DNA of 64,000 bases from NCBI GenBank assembly GCA_951213105.1, contig OX578145.1, positions 115,305,739 through 115,369,738 of the forward strand, read 5' to 3'. Source of the DNA: Amaurobius ferox. Its lineage: Eukaryota > Arthropoda > Arachnida > Araneae > Amaurobiidae. Position 1 is the first letter of the stretch. Each line of letters opens with the position of its first letter. Shown piece after piece: positions 1 to 10,199 of this stretch. Made by a program: the position numbers and the translations under genes. The notes beneath the pieces are model-generated. The model was given only the letters and a program-made list of their open reading frames with translations, was not told where the DNA came from and did no database searches.

Positions 1-638
1 AAAAAATTATCAATGTGGCGAGATTTTTGTTAATTTGGCAACAATTAAAAATGTCGCCAAGTTGGCGAAATTCCGCCAAATTCGTCGCCAAAATCTCGCC
101 AAGCGTTATGGACGGAGAAATAAATTGTTCTTACATCAGATAAATGACTATTGGCGTTCAAATACAAAAGTATTACTCGAAGTATCTTTTTTCATGAATG
201 GAACGAGCTAGATCCACGAGAATGATGTCATCTAATTTATCGCATGGTATTACATATGAAAAGTGAACATGTTTCTCAATAGGAAATATTTTTTTTTTAT
301 TTTATATAACTTTTTGATAATTTTTTTGAAAAATGTGCAATATCTCGAGAACGGTTCAAGTTAGCGTTCTAAAATTTATGTCAATCGTTTTCTAATGAAA
401 AATTACATAAGAAATGTTTATTTGCGTGACTTTATTAGCAGTTTTGATTTTTTGACGATTTTTTCAAAATTTCACTCAAAAATTTAAGGGGTTCTGAACA
501 TTCGATTGCGTATAAAAACAATAGGCTTCCAGTGTTTATGGATTGTGATTTTTGTACCAAATTTCGTTCAAATCGGTCCATTCGTTCGTCAGTTATCGTC
601 TCCACAGACTCACTGACACACACATACACACACACATA

Positions 639-674
<36 letters not shown>

Positions 675-804
675 GACATCACTTCAAGAATGTTTGATTC
701 GTGATCAGGGATGCTTGAAACGTGCTCTCCTTTCGAAAACTCGAATTCGAATTTTCGACCCCGTCACCATACTTTCCTTATACATTATGTATATAAGGAA
801 AGTA
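1..804 (+). mobile_element. Family A hairpin element, copy 1 (cut by window edge)
   Basis: This is a non-coding interspersed repeat whose 5' end lies outside the window. Its 3' end is the palindrome ACTTTCCTTATA...TATAAGGAAAGT at about 771-803. Inside are a cluster of TTGGCGA/TCGCCAA motifs (1-110), a (CA)n tract (about 616-670) and the family-typical segment with TTTTCGACCCCGTCAC next to the hairpin. Copies at 2287, 21963, 23144, 25180, 27226 and 54420 align along most of its length. There is no meaningful protein; short frames here translate the (CA)n tract. The architecture fits a non-autonomous Helentron/HINE element (inference). Confidence 0.85.
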
Positions 805-806
805 AA

Positions 807-1531
807 AAATGTTATTCTTATAACAGATATTTATATGCTTTCCAAGATATTGAATTTTCTTCAATTAGTCGTCATTTTCATTGATTTAGCGTCATTTTTA
901 TCTATTTGGCGAGATTTTTGTTAATTTATCAACAATTAAAAATGCCGCCAAGTTGGCAACATTCCGCCAAATTCGTCGACAAAATCTGGCCAAGCGTTAT
1001 TGACGGAGAAATAAATTATTCTTACATCAGATAAATGACCATTGGCGTTCAAATTGAAAAGTATTACTCTAAGTATGTTTTTTAATGAATGGAACGAGCT
1101 AGATCCACGAGAATGATGTCACCCAATTTATCGCCTGGTATTATATATGAAAAGTGAACATGTTTCTCAATAGGAAATATTTTTTTTTATTTTATATGAC
1201 TTTTTGATAATTTTTTTGAAAAATGTGCAATATCTCGATAACGGTTCATGTTAGCGTTCTAAAATTTATGTCAATCATTTTCTAATGAAAAATTACATAA
1301 GAAATGTCTATTTGCGTGACTTTATTAGCGGTTTTGATTTTTTGACGATTTTTTCAAAATTTCACTCAAAAATTTAAGGGGGTTCTGAACATTCGATTGT
1401 GTATAAAAACAATAGGCTTCCAGTGTTTACGGATTGTGATTTTTGTACCAAATTTCGTTCGAATCGGTCCATTCCTTTGTCAGTTATCGTCTCCACAGAC
1501 TCACTGACAAACACACACACACACACACACA

Positions 1532-1595
<64 letters not shown>

Positions 1596-1721
1596 TCACT
1601 TCAAAAATGTTCGATTAGTGATCAGGGATGCTTGAAACGTGCTTTCCCATCGAAAACTCGAATTCGAATTTTCGACCCCGTCACAATACTTTCCTTATAT
1701 ATTATGTATATAAGGAAAGTA
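807..1721 (+). mobile_element. Family A hairpin element, copy 2 (5'-truncated, tandem to copy 1)
   Basis: This is a second copy in the same orientation, starting directly after the hairpin end of copy 1. It lacks the terminal ~80 bp seen in full copies (the segment that begins ATCTGATGTGGGC) but keeps the motif AGTAAAAAA at the junction. That points to a deletion or template switch at microhomology between two adjacent copies. It carries a long (CA)n tract at about 1510-1590 and ends with the same hairpin (about 1687-1720). It encodes no credible protein. Confidence 0.83.
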
Positions 1722-2286
1722 AAAATAGTAGTTAACGCCGCCGCTGTTTCACAAATTTCGCGTTTCTCAAGTTTCTCTGTCACGTACCGAAAACTATATA
1801 GCATACAAGAATATGAAATTTGGTATATTTGCAGCGAAATATTAGGGGAACACACTGATATAAACTGTTTTTCCATTTTAAATTTAGTTTATGAAATATT
1901 TAATGTCAAAGTAAAAGGAAGAGTATTTGAGCTGAGAAATCACGTCCTGGACAGACCAGCAATAGGTACGACCTCGAATTTTGGTTCATGTACCTACATA
2001 GACGAATTTTTGCAGGACGTAGTCTTTTTTTTCAAATTTCGATTTAGTTATTAAGTTATTTATTTATTTATTTTTTTTTTTTTTTGCGCATCTGAAGTGA
2101 AAGTTTTTCTTCCCTACGGGAGAAGATTTAGTTAGATGAGCCTATTGCCAACTTGTCTCTGATTGGTTTCTGGTAGGAACGTTATAAAATGCCGAGGACT
2201 GAGCTATTGAAGCATTATAAACATTAAACGTATTGATATTTAATACTAAACATGGCTACAACGTTAGTTAGTGCACTTGGATTATT
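1722..2286. other. Unassigned AT-rich stretch
   Basis: This stretch lies between two family A copies. An open frame crosses from the (CA)n tract of copy 2 into it, but has no recognisable domain and starts inside repeat. A segment at about 1775-1830 resembles the 'GAAATTTGGTATA' spacer of the hairpin repeats. The remainder holds a poly-T run (about 2067-2085) and, at 2150-2200, an ATTGG box followed by TTATAAAA, which could be a weak core promoter but has no gene downstream. Confidence 0.4.
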
Positions 2287-3202
2287 ACTTTCCTTATATA
2301 CATAATGTATAAGGAAAGTATTGTGACGGGGTCGAGAATTCAATTTCAAGTTTTCGACGGGAGAGCATGTTTCAAGCATCCCTGATCACGAATCAAACAT
2401 TTTTGAGGTGATGTCTGTGTGTGTGTGTGTGTCAGTGAATCTGTGGAGACGATAACTGACGAACGAATGTACCGATTCGAACGATATTTGGTACAAAAAT
2501 CACAATCCATGAATACTGGAAGCCTATTGTTTTTAAACGCAATCGAATGTCCAGAACCCTCTAAATTTTTGAGTGAAATTTTGAAAAAATCGTCAAAAAA
2601 TCAAAACCTTTAATAAAGTTACGAAAATACACATTTCTTATGTAATTTTTCCTTAGAAAACGATTGACATAAACTTTAGAACGCTGGAATGAACCGTTCT
2701 TGAGATATTGCACATTTTTCAAATACATTTAAAAACAAATCCGATAAATTAAAAAAAGTATATTAACTGTTGAGAAACATGTTCACTTTTCATATGTAAT
2801 ATCATGCGATAAATTCGGTGACATCATTCCCGTGGATCTAGCTAGTTCCATTCATAAGAAAAGATACTTTGAGTGGTATATTTGTATTTGAACTCGAATA
2901 GTCATTTATCTGCTATAAGAATAACTTATTTTTACGTCCATAACGCTTGGCGAGATTTTGGCGACGAATTTGGCGGAATGTCGCCAACTTGGCGATCTTT
3001 TTTTTAATGCTGCCAAATTAACGAAAATCTCGCCAAACGGTTAAAAATCACGCTAAATCGATGAAAATGACGACTAATTAACGAAAATACAATATCTTGG
3101 AAAGAATATGAGTATCTACTATAAGAATAACCTATTTTTTTACTGTAAAAGTAGTAGCATTATATAAGGAAAGTCATGTGCTGCCCACATCAGATTTTTT
3201 TT
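2287..3202 (-). mobile_element. Family A hairpin element, copy 3 (full length)
   Basis: This is a complete ~916 bp copy that shows the whole family plan. The hairpin ACTTTCCTTATA-loop-TATAAGGAAAGT is at 2287-2319. The GTCGAGAATT...TTTTCGACGG block, a (TG)n tract (about 2415-2430), the 'GTGGAGACGATAACTGAC' block and the TTGGCGA cluster (about 2947-3060) follow. The far end has ATAAGGAAAGTCATGTGC followed by TGCCCACATCAGATTTTT. The hairpin arm is thus repeated about 25 bp inside the opposite end, giving a sub-terminal inverted repeat. Function is unknown; it is a likely non-autonomous rolling-circle element (inference). Confidence 0.86.
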
Positions 3203-3439
3203 ACAAACAAACAGCGTTTCACAACTATTGTTATCAAGAACATTACGATTTAATAGTTATATAGCACAACAATTATATGTTTTATTGTTGTAAATCTCTC
3301 TATACTGAAAACGTAATACGATATTTTGCCACTATATTACGAACAAATGGCAAACCATACAGTTATGAAATTTTACCGTTTGCTGGTAATACAGTAAACA
3401 ATCGCTCTTAATAGTAGGTGATACGAAAGGGAGCATCAA
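3203..3439. other. Unassigned AT-rich spacer
   Basis: I see no coding potential, repeat unit or motif here that I can name. Confidence 0.4.
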
Positions 3440-4050
3440 TAAGTACGGTACGAAGTCTTTCTCAACGGACGAAGCGAGCTGGGGCTCGATCTTGGTGAAA
3501 TTGTTCGCGAAGCAAGTTGAAGGAGTTGATGAGCGTCAGCTAATAAAGGGGCCAAGCTCCAACGGGTGCATCACGCCTTCGGTGATCTGTGAAACCCCGA
3601 AGGCGAAAGAAACCTCGCCTGCGGTGAGGGCGAAACCCCGAAGTTTTGCGAGTGTCAGCTAGCATAGGACACGTAGGCGGTCGTGTGTGCCGATTCAATT
3701 AACAGAGCTCGCTCGACGAGCTACAGGGCTGTTAAATGTGAGTTAACAAGGAACGGTCTCCAAAAGGTGTATTATGCTTGCGTGGAACGCGATGCGATTT
3801 GCGGGTTTTGCGATTGCCAGAGAACATAGGGCACATAGGCGATCGTTTGCGCCGGCTTCGTGAAGCGAACTACAGGGCTGGTGAATATCAGTTAACAATG
3901 GACGGTCGCTAAAGGGCGTATTACACCTGCGTCACGAAAATGCTCGCAAAGAGATCGCAGCGAGCGCTAACGAGAAGGAGGTGAAATCTCCCGACTTTTG
4001 AAGCGAGTTACGGGGGGTCTGAGAGCACAGCGAGCAGAGAGCGAAGCCCT
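3440..4050. repeat. GC-rich diverged tandem repeat block
   Basis: This is a sharply GC-richer island in AT-rich surroundings. Two ~165 bp units are evident. Each has a GTCAGCTAGCATAGG-like or CAGAGAACATAGGGCA-like start, then 'ACGTAGGCGGTCGT' or 'CATAGGCGATCGT', then 'GAGCTACAGGGCTG' or 'GAACTACAGGGCTG', then 'GTATTATGCTTGCGT' or 'GTATTACACCTGCGT' (about 3655-3790 and 3820-3935). A shorter related unit lies at about 3530-3590 (GTCAGCTAATAAAGGGG). No open frame spans it. It may be a GC-rich satellite remnant or the body of an unrecognised transposon. Confidence 0.55.
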
Positions 4051-4219
4051 TGTTTTTAAAAACAAAATACAAGTATTATAAACATTTATCTGAAATTGCA
4101 AAAATATGTGGTTTAAATATTTTGTTAACGATAAAAGAGCTTTAATAATGTTAATAAGAGTAGAGTTAATAATATGGATATAGACAAACCCCCATTTTCC
4201 CCCCTCACTTTTAAAAAAA
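4051..4219. other. Unassigned AT-rich spacer before the Tc1/mariner element
   Basis: This short AT-rich spacer has no supported feature. It supplies the TA at 4220-4221 that borders the next element. Confidence 0.4.
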
Positions 4220-4221
4220 TA

Positions 4222-5482
4222 CATGGTCGAGTCACATTATTGTGACCACCTCCTATTTTTGACGCCAACAGCGCGTAGCCAGTGAAAGAAGGCACGTGTT
4301 ATAAGTTGGATTGTTGGGCATATAAGGTGCTGTGTAGATATATTGAAAACATATAACTCGTTGATGTCATGACTGAAAGAAGCTATTTATGAGATTTGAG
4401 AAGAGGGATGATTATCGGATTTCGGGTCAAGTGTGGCAGTATTTCCAAAACAGCGCAGTTTGTGAACTGTTTGTGTGTTGCTGTGGTTAAAGTGTATCGT
4501 CAATGGAGAAATAGCACCAATGTCAAGAAGTAACGTTGAAATGCGGGGCACCACGCGCCAATGATGTGAAAGGTGGACAGCGGCTCCGAAGGTTCGTGAG
4601 GGCCAATCGCCTCGTTACAGTAGATCAACTTAACTCATTGGCCGAATGAATCAGGGAGCTACCGAAAGTGTGTCTCAAACGACAATTCAGCTAACTCTGC
4701 TGCGTATGGGCCTCTGAGGTAGAAGGATGATCTCTGAACCTAACGGATGAACCCTCACCTAACGAGATCATTGAACCAGATGGATGAACATTCACCTAAT
4801 GAGGGTGCATCGGCAGAAAAGACTTACATTTGCACGGCAGTATCGGAATTGGACCTCCGCCGATTGGTAAAAGATTGCTTTTTCCGTTGAGTCATGTTTT
4901 CTGCTTCATCGCATGGTCGTTGGTCTATAAGACGTGAAAGATCGGAGAACCAGTCAGTAACCATTCTTGGATGAACGCAAGGGGTTAGGGCAATGTTATG
5001 AACTGGGGAATGTTTTAGTGGCATTCTCTGAGTCCACTCATACCTGTGGAAGGCACTATGAACCTAATTCCTTATGAATCCATCCTTGCAGACCACGTAC
5101 ACCCATACATGCTGATTGTTTCTCCTGGGGCGGATGGGATGTATCAGCACGACAATGAGACGTGTCACACAGCGAGAACCCTCTAAGAGTGGTTGGAGGA
5201 GTACATTGAAGACTTCAAAGTACTTCACACACGCCTTAATTCTCCATAAACCCAATTAAGCATCTGTGGGACTACCTCGATTGGGTTGTTCGTTCAATGG
5301 ATTCTCTAGCACGCACCATTCAACAGCTGTCAAATGCACTGCAGCAATATGGATCCACATACCTGTGAACGGTTTTCTGCACGTTATTGAGTCATTCCCA
5401 TACCGTCTAGTTGTTGTTCGTGCTGCATACAGCGGTTACTCCGGTTATTAGCTGGTGGTCACAATAATGTAACTCGACTGTG
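4222..5482 (+). mobile_element. Tc1/mariner-type DNA transposon, complete ends, dead transposase
   Basis: The element is 1261 bp and flanked by TA on both sides (4220-4221 and 5483-5484), the target choice of Tc1/mariner. The terminal inverted repeats are about 29 bp: the left end reads CATGGTCGAGTCACATTATT and continues GTGACCACC, and the right end is its complement with a few differences. Conceptual translation in changing frames shows Tc1-like stretches: an N-terminal helix-turn-helix piece (about 4370-4510) and a catalytic-domain piece with an H-D-N...C-H-T-A-R motif (about 5145-5190). Several stops and frameshifts make it non-functional. Its length is the normal ~1.3 kb of the superfamily. 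Confidence 0.85.
4370..5450 (+). pseudogene. Decayed Tc1-like transposase
   Basis: The remnant lies within the TIR-bounded element above. No single frame spans it. Tc1-like segments appear in succession: a DLRRGMIIG-like start (about 4395-4425), a 'VYRQWRNS' helix end (about 4491-4515), and a YQHDNETCHTAR motif (about 5150-5186) matching the family's second catalytic Asp region. Stops interrupt between every segment. The expected product would be a DDE transposase acting on the element's own TIRs. Open frames on the opposite strand over this region are shadows. Confidence 0.75.
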
Positions 5483-5497
5483 TATCTTATGTATATA

Positions 5498-6890
5498 CAC
5501 GACCCGACATAGACAATGCAACATCATAAAGTGTTGACCGTATAATTATGTAATCTGCAAGACAAACGCAGCTGGCCGATGTATGCAAATGATCTGAAAT
5601 GCAAATAGGTTACGTGGTTTGAGCGCGGGATAAAATGGATGGAAGCGGCAGATGAGCCAACAGTTGTTACAGCTTCTGCCTACGGTAACCCGTTTTCCGA
5701 GCTGTTTCTCGTTTCAAAACACACGTACTGTTGAAGAGATGCCTGGTCGACGACGTCGAAGTCCGTTTTAGCATTTGAACGATCTTACGAGGGGATTCAT
5801 ATTAGACCTACGTACGACTGGAAGTCGTACCGGCGTATCACCGCTGAAACACGCCTAGATGCGTCCACTGTGCAGAGGATTTGGAGAAGATGGATTGACG
5901 AAGGGCATGTGAATCATCACAGTGGTACAGGTAATTCCAGACGTACGTCACCATGCGTTGATCGACGCATTCGAAAACATGCGGTAGCCCACAAACGACT
6001 GTCATCGACATTCTGCAGAATTTTCAGGGTACATTGGATGTTCCAATATCAATCAGAGCAGTTTCTCGACGATTGACTAAAAACGACTTGCACTCAAGCC
6101 GTCCTTTACGAAGACTGCCATTGACAAGACACCGACGTGAGATATTGCAATGGTGTCGGGCCAGAGCCTCTTGGACGACTGAATGGGACAGGGTAGTGTT
6201 CAGCGACGAGTCTCGGTTCTGTTTGTCGAACGACAGTCGGCGTGTGAGAGTCTGGAGGCGACGTGGAAACAGATCCAATCCTGCTGCAACTGTCAAACGC
6301 CATACTGCACAAAAACGCGACATCATGTTTTGGGGTGCCATCGGCTTCGATAGCCGGTCACCTCTGGCTTGTATCAGAAAGACAGTGATGGCACGACGAT
6401 ATATGGATGAGGGGCTGTGTCCAGTTGCACTTTCAAACCTTCAGCGGTTGCAAAATGCTGATTTTCAGTAAGATAACGCGCTACCGCAAACAACAGCCGT
6501 CAACAGACAAGCCTTGCAAGATATCTAGGTGCTTTCTTGGCCTCCACTGTCTCCAGATCTCTCATCCATTGGCCCGTCGTTTGAGTGTCCTGTCCCGCCT
6601 CAAACAGATAACGACCTGTGGAGGATGGTTGAAGGCATATGTTTATCCATCTCTCGGGAAACTATCTGCTAGCTCATTGCAGCTATTCCTCGAAGGGTTG
6701 CTGCTTGTATCGCCGCAAGAGGTGGTCCTACTGCTTACTGATCACCCTGACTGTGCTATTATTCTATTATTGTATTGCATTTTAATTCTGGAATTAACAT
6801 AACGTATTTATATATGCCATCTCTGTCTGTGTCCGTTATCATCACACTCTATTCGCTCCTTCATGGTGTTGCATTTTCTGTGTCAGGTAG
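5498..6890 (+). mobile_element. Second Tc1/mariner-type transposon, decayed
   Basis: It starts about 15 bp after the previous element. The imperfect terminal inverted repeats are ACGACCCGACATAGACAATG at about 5499 and the complement of CATTTTCTGTGTCAGGTAGT ending near 6891. Both lie next to TA dinucleotides, but the exact TSD register is uncertain by 1-2 bp. The element is ~1.39 kb. It belongs to a different Tc1-like lineage from its neighbour, because the TIRs share no sequence. Confidence 0.78.
5845..6700 (+). pseudogene. Tc1-like transposase, frameshifted
   Basis: Two overlapping open frames, about 5870-6076 (frame 2) and 6034-6471 (frame 1), carry consecutive parts of a Tc1-type DDE transposase. 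The first holds the helix-turn-helix end (MQRIWRRWIDEG). The second holds RRREILQWCRA-like and the catalytic block WDRVVFSDESRFCLSNDSRR with its first Asp, then RVWRRRGNRSNP and MFWGAI. The frame changes near 6020-6035. A third frame at about 6472-6600 has a D-N-A-L-P motif and WPPLSPDLS, the region of the second and third catalytic residues, again broken by a stop. It is non-functional as it stands. Confidence 0.85.
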
Positions 6891-6891
6891 T

Positions 6892-7228
6892 ATATTACAG
6901 AAAAACATACATGGATTGCTGTGGAATATTTACCGTTTTAGTATTTATAGTATTTTATTTTTCGTTTTAGTATTACATTAGTATTTTATTATATAGTATT
7001 TATTAGTTATAGTATTTTATTTATAGTAATTTTCATGAGCGACCGATTCGTAGATTTTTCCGTAGGACTTGATTTGCTTCGAAAACCATTCTATGGAAAT
7101 CAGCTGAAACTGCTAAAAACATACATAGCTGATGTTTAAACATATTTCTTGTTTTCTATATGCTGTAATAATTGAAAGTACAGTAAGAAGGTAAATACAT
7201 TATTATGACACTCAGAAGACACGTTTTT
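6892..7228. other. Unassigned AT-rich spacer
   Basis: This stretch holds short TATTTTAGTATT-like direct repeats at about 6930-7025 and otherwise nothing I can name. Confidence 0.4.
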
Positions 7229-8517
7229 AGCACTTTACAACAAAGTTGAAAAGTATTTATGACTTTGTTCATTCATTCATTCTGTCTGTCTGTCTGTCCG
7301 TTAGCACGATAACTGCCGTAAAAATGACTTAATCAAAATGAAATTTTAGTATGTTGTTCAGACGGTCTGTAGGATCTATGGGAATATAAATGAATAATAT
7401 CACCCAATTAGTTTTGGATTGAACCCGGGTTGAAAAAATGAAATACATTGAGCCTTATGGGACTTAATTTTTCAAACATTTTTTAAGCGGATTTAAAATT
7501 CACAAATTGCTTCGAAAAATTTAGGTAATATCCAAATTTTTCCATAAAATATATAAAAAAAAATCAGCGAAATATATTCAGTAGTTTTTTAAATAAAAAT
7601 TAAAATAATAATTACACATCTTATATGAAGCGATCACGTGACCATGATATGAAATGATCACATGACCGACTTCAAAATGATATATGGCATCCATATTGTC
7701 TCAAAATCGTGATTTTTTAAGTTCTTTTTAATTCATATTGAGTGTTGTATCCGTCCTAAAACCACTTTATGTTTGCTTAAATTATGTGCATCTACATACT
7801 GAAACAACACAATTACAATATATTTGAGTTTAAATGATCATCCAAATTTGATTATTTCTACAACACAGCCTATTTTTCACTTATGTAAAATGTAAACAGC
7901 AAAATATGTAGAATGAGTTGTATTAGAATTGCTGTATTTCTTTAACACAAAATTATTTAGCCCATGGAGTCTGCATAGCTGATATGAATGAAATATTTAT
8001 TGATTTTACAAAGAGAAGGACGATTTTTTTTGATGAAGTTTTAAGCATAGAGTTTAATTAGTTGTAGCTCCATGGTTTTAATTTTTAAATAAAATAAATT
8101 ATTATAGTATTGTGATGAATGAAATGGATGAAATCCTGCTTTTATAGAGAGATCCAGGCGTGTTATTTTTTCTATGACGTCATTTGAATTAATTTCAGTT
8201 GTTTTCGATGAAGTTTTCAAATATAATAAATTATCGTATAGTATTATGATAGTTTTAAAAATATTACCGTGGAATGTATAGCATTTTAGAGATATTTAAA
8301 CCAGGCAATTTATATTTCAATGCCGTCTTTTGAATGAAGTTCATTTTTTTCAATGAAGGTTTAAGTTTTCAAATATAATGAATCAATGTAGTATTGTGAT
8401 AAGTTTTAAAATATTACCGAGGAATGTATTGCAATTTAGACCTGTTTAAATAAAATTGCATTGAAGTTGGAAAGTGTTTCATAATCAATGCTTTAAGCAT
8501 GATTGATCTTTCTTGTT
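7229..8517 (-). mobile_element. Family C hairpin element, full length
   Basis: This is a ~1.29 kb copy. The hairpin AGCACTTTACAACAAAGTTG...AAAAGTATTT is at 7229-7257 (consensus arms AACACTTT/AAAGTGTT). It is followed by (TCTG)n at about 7281-7298. The body includes GAACCCGGGTTGAAAAAATG and paired CACGTGACC/CACATGACC sites (about 7632-7670). The far end reads TTGGAAAGTGTTTCATAATC...ATGCTTTAAGCAT...CTTTCTTGTT, with an inverted copy of the hairpin arm (AAAGTGTT) about 50 bp from the terminus. Near-identical copies lie at 18721 and 57201. It has no ORF. Confidence 0.85.
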
Positions 8518-8571
8518 GAAAAATTTAAAGAAGTGAATAACTCCGATATGGTGGAAAAATTGAAAGGTAAA

Positions 8572-8847
8572 ACCCGGGAAAACATTCAAGACTGCTGGAA
8601 ATCGTATGGCCACAAACCCCGCAAGGAGGCAGTGGCAAATTTCAGGCTATAGACTGGACATGACTGCTTGGCAGAACATTTGTTCAAAATCGGCATATTT
8701 CCTACGAACGTTTGCCAGATCTGCAGAGCAGACGTCATAAATTCAGATCACCTCCTAACTTGCCCTGGACTTGACAAAAACTCACAGAGAAACGGGGACA
8801 TCAGCAAATTGGATTGGGATGCCAGGACAAGTATGAACTTCTTGTGA
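8572..8847 (+). pseudogene. 3' end of a non-LTR retrotransposon ORF2 (zinc-knuckle tail)
   Basis: Frame 1 from about 8599 to the stop at 8845-8847 reads a typical LINE ORF2 C-terminus: a TGHDCLAEHLFKIGI block, then C-Q-I-C followed by D-H-L-L-T-C, the Cys/His arrangement seen at the end of Jockey/R1-like reverse transcriptases. One internal stop (TAG at about 8650) shows decay. The reverse transcriptase proper is absent, so this is a 5'-truncated copy, as is usual for these elements. It starts almost directly after the family C terminus at 8517. Confidence 0.78.
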
Positions 8848-8990
8848 CTGAACTAATTTATTTGTGTTGATATTTCTTGGTTATTGTTGTTATTTTATTG
8901 TTCCTTGTTCTTTTCTTGATCCTTTGTAATGTTGTGAGCGGTCTAATCTGCATGGATTAATTTCCGGAATAAAGTCATATGTAACACACA
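8848..8990 (+). mobile_element. 3' UTR of the truncated non-LTR retrotransposon
   Basis: This T-rich sequence after the ORF2 stop contains an AATAAA-type signal (GGAATAAAGTC at about 8968-8978) and then TGTAACACACATTTTT. The end point is an estimate because no clear poly-A or target duplication is visible. Confidence 0.45.
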
Positions 8991-9340
8991 TTTTTATGAT
9001 GTGGTATCCTTTATTTTAAGAAAGTGAGAAATATTCCATACAATATGGACGCATTTCAACAAGGTTGTTTGGGATATTGCAATATTTTCGTCATGTAAGT
9101 CACAGTAAGATTTCTGTATTGAATAATTTGATTCATCCGACAATACACAGAGTGACATGGAATATCTTGAAAATTAACTGGAGTGCAAATTAACTCGATT
9201 TCCTCACACAAGGGACCATTTTTAAGTTGGTTTGGTTTTTGAGAACCACTTCTTCATGGAATAGGCATGTATGCGAAGATCGAGCGGAGTCGTAACTCTA
9301 GATATATTTTTTAATTCCAACGAAATACTTGAATGCCGAT
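8991..9340. other. Unassigned AT-rich stretch
   Basis: I see no repeat unit or coding signal that I can support. Confidence 0.35.
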
Positions 9341-9577
9341 TCAAAATCTATCAAATGCTTGAATCCTAGAAGACACAAAGTTCCATGGATGAACGGTTGC
9401 AACCATATCTTTGCCATTTTTATTGACTCCATAGTCGTAAATCAGAACTGCTGCCGTGTCATAATTTCTGAAACTCCGAGTTTTGACTTCCATGCGATCA
9501 TTACTTATATCAGCGCGTTGTCCCAACCTATCTTCCCCCGTCAGGAGCAAAGACGCAAGTCTTGGGTCCAGAGAGAT
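9341..9577 (-). pseudogene. Exon-like open frame of unknown function
   Basis: On the minus strand about 78 codons stay open between a stop near 9578 and the stop at 9341-9343. They have a mixed, protein-like composition (for example GEDRLGQRADISNDR and YDYGVNKNGKD), unlike the low-complexity frames elsewhere. The first in-frame Met is at about residue 27 (MEVKTRS). I do not recognise a family. It could be a terminal exon, a fragment of an unknown transposon ORF, or chance. No convincing splice acceptor was identified, so no gene model is claimed. Confidence 0.22.
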
Positions 9578-9579
9578 TT

Positions 9580-10060
9580 ATGCTCAAATTTTTTACGGAG
9601 AGGATTGCACGAAACGCCGTGCAGTGTTGGATGGGTTTTCTTATAAACAATTTTCGCCTTTTAAGGCAGAAGACATCCATGTAAGTTATCTCTGAGTTAA
9701 ATGCCACAAATGGATAGCGATGCCACCAGTAAGTTACATCCGAATTTTATTGTCTTTGAAAAGTATTGTTTTACTAAATGGAATGCTATTTTAGATTTGG
9801 CAGAATATATTGATTGTTTTGCAGAAATGAAAATACCTGATAGCACTGGCACGTGTTTTTTGCAATATAGCTGATTTGTCCATCGCGTGACATGTTCTGA
9901 AAATGAACCAATTTAAATATTCAGGGATTATAAAAATGAGAGTTTTCTTATTAATTAGTATAGCTGAAATCCAGTAGGCTTATTCTTACTTGGAGACAGC
10001 AGTGCGGACCTGGGCTACCTCTCGGTTTACAGGTTTAGTTCCGCACCCCTGAGGACTTAC
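9580..10060. other. Unassigned stretch
   Basis: This is mostly unique-looking AT-rich sequence. At about 9998-10100 there is a CAGCAGTGCGGACCTGG...TTCCGCACCCC segment with an internal GTGCGGA/TCCGCAC inverted match. No gene is supported. Confidence 0.35.
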
Positions 10061-10083
10061 GGACCCACATGTTTAGCGTGATT

Positions 10084-10145
10084 GTACTCCGCGTAGGCAT
10101 GTTCTTACTTATACTTATTCTTACTTATACTTATTCTTACTTATA
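10084..10145. repeat. Short tandem repeat TTCTTACTTATACTTA
   Basis: Four imperfect copies of a 15-16 bp unit TTCTTACTTATACTTA occur in succession. Confidence 0.75.
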
Positions 10146-10199
10146 CCACTTATTAACCTCACGTTTCCACTCTTTGTATTTTCGCTCAACATTTCTTAC

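Noticed and set aside
1443..2054. 203-codon open frame at 1.4-2.1 kb
   Set aside because: It starts in the (CA)n tract of family A and leaves the element into AT-rich sequence; no recognisable domain.
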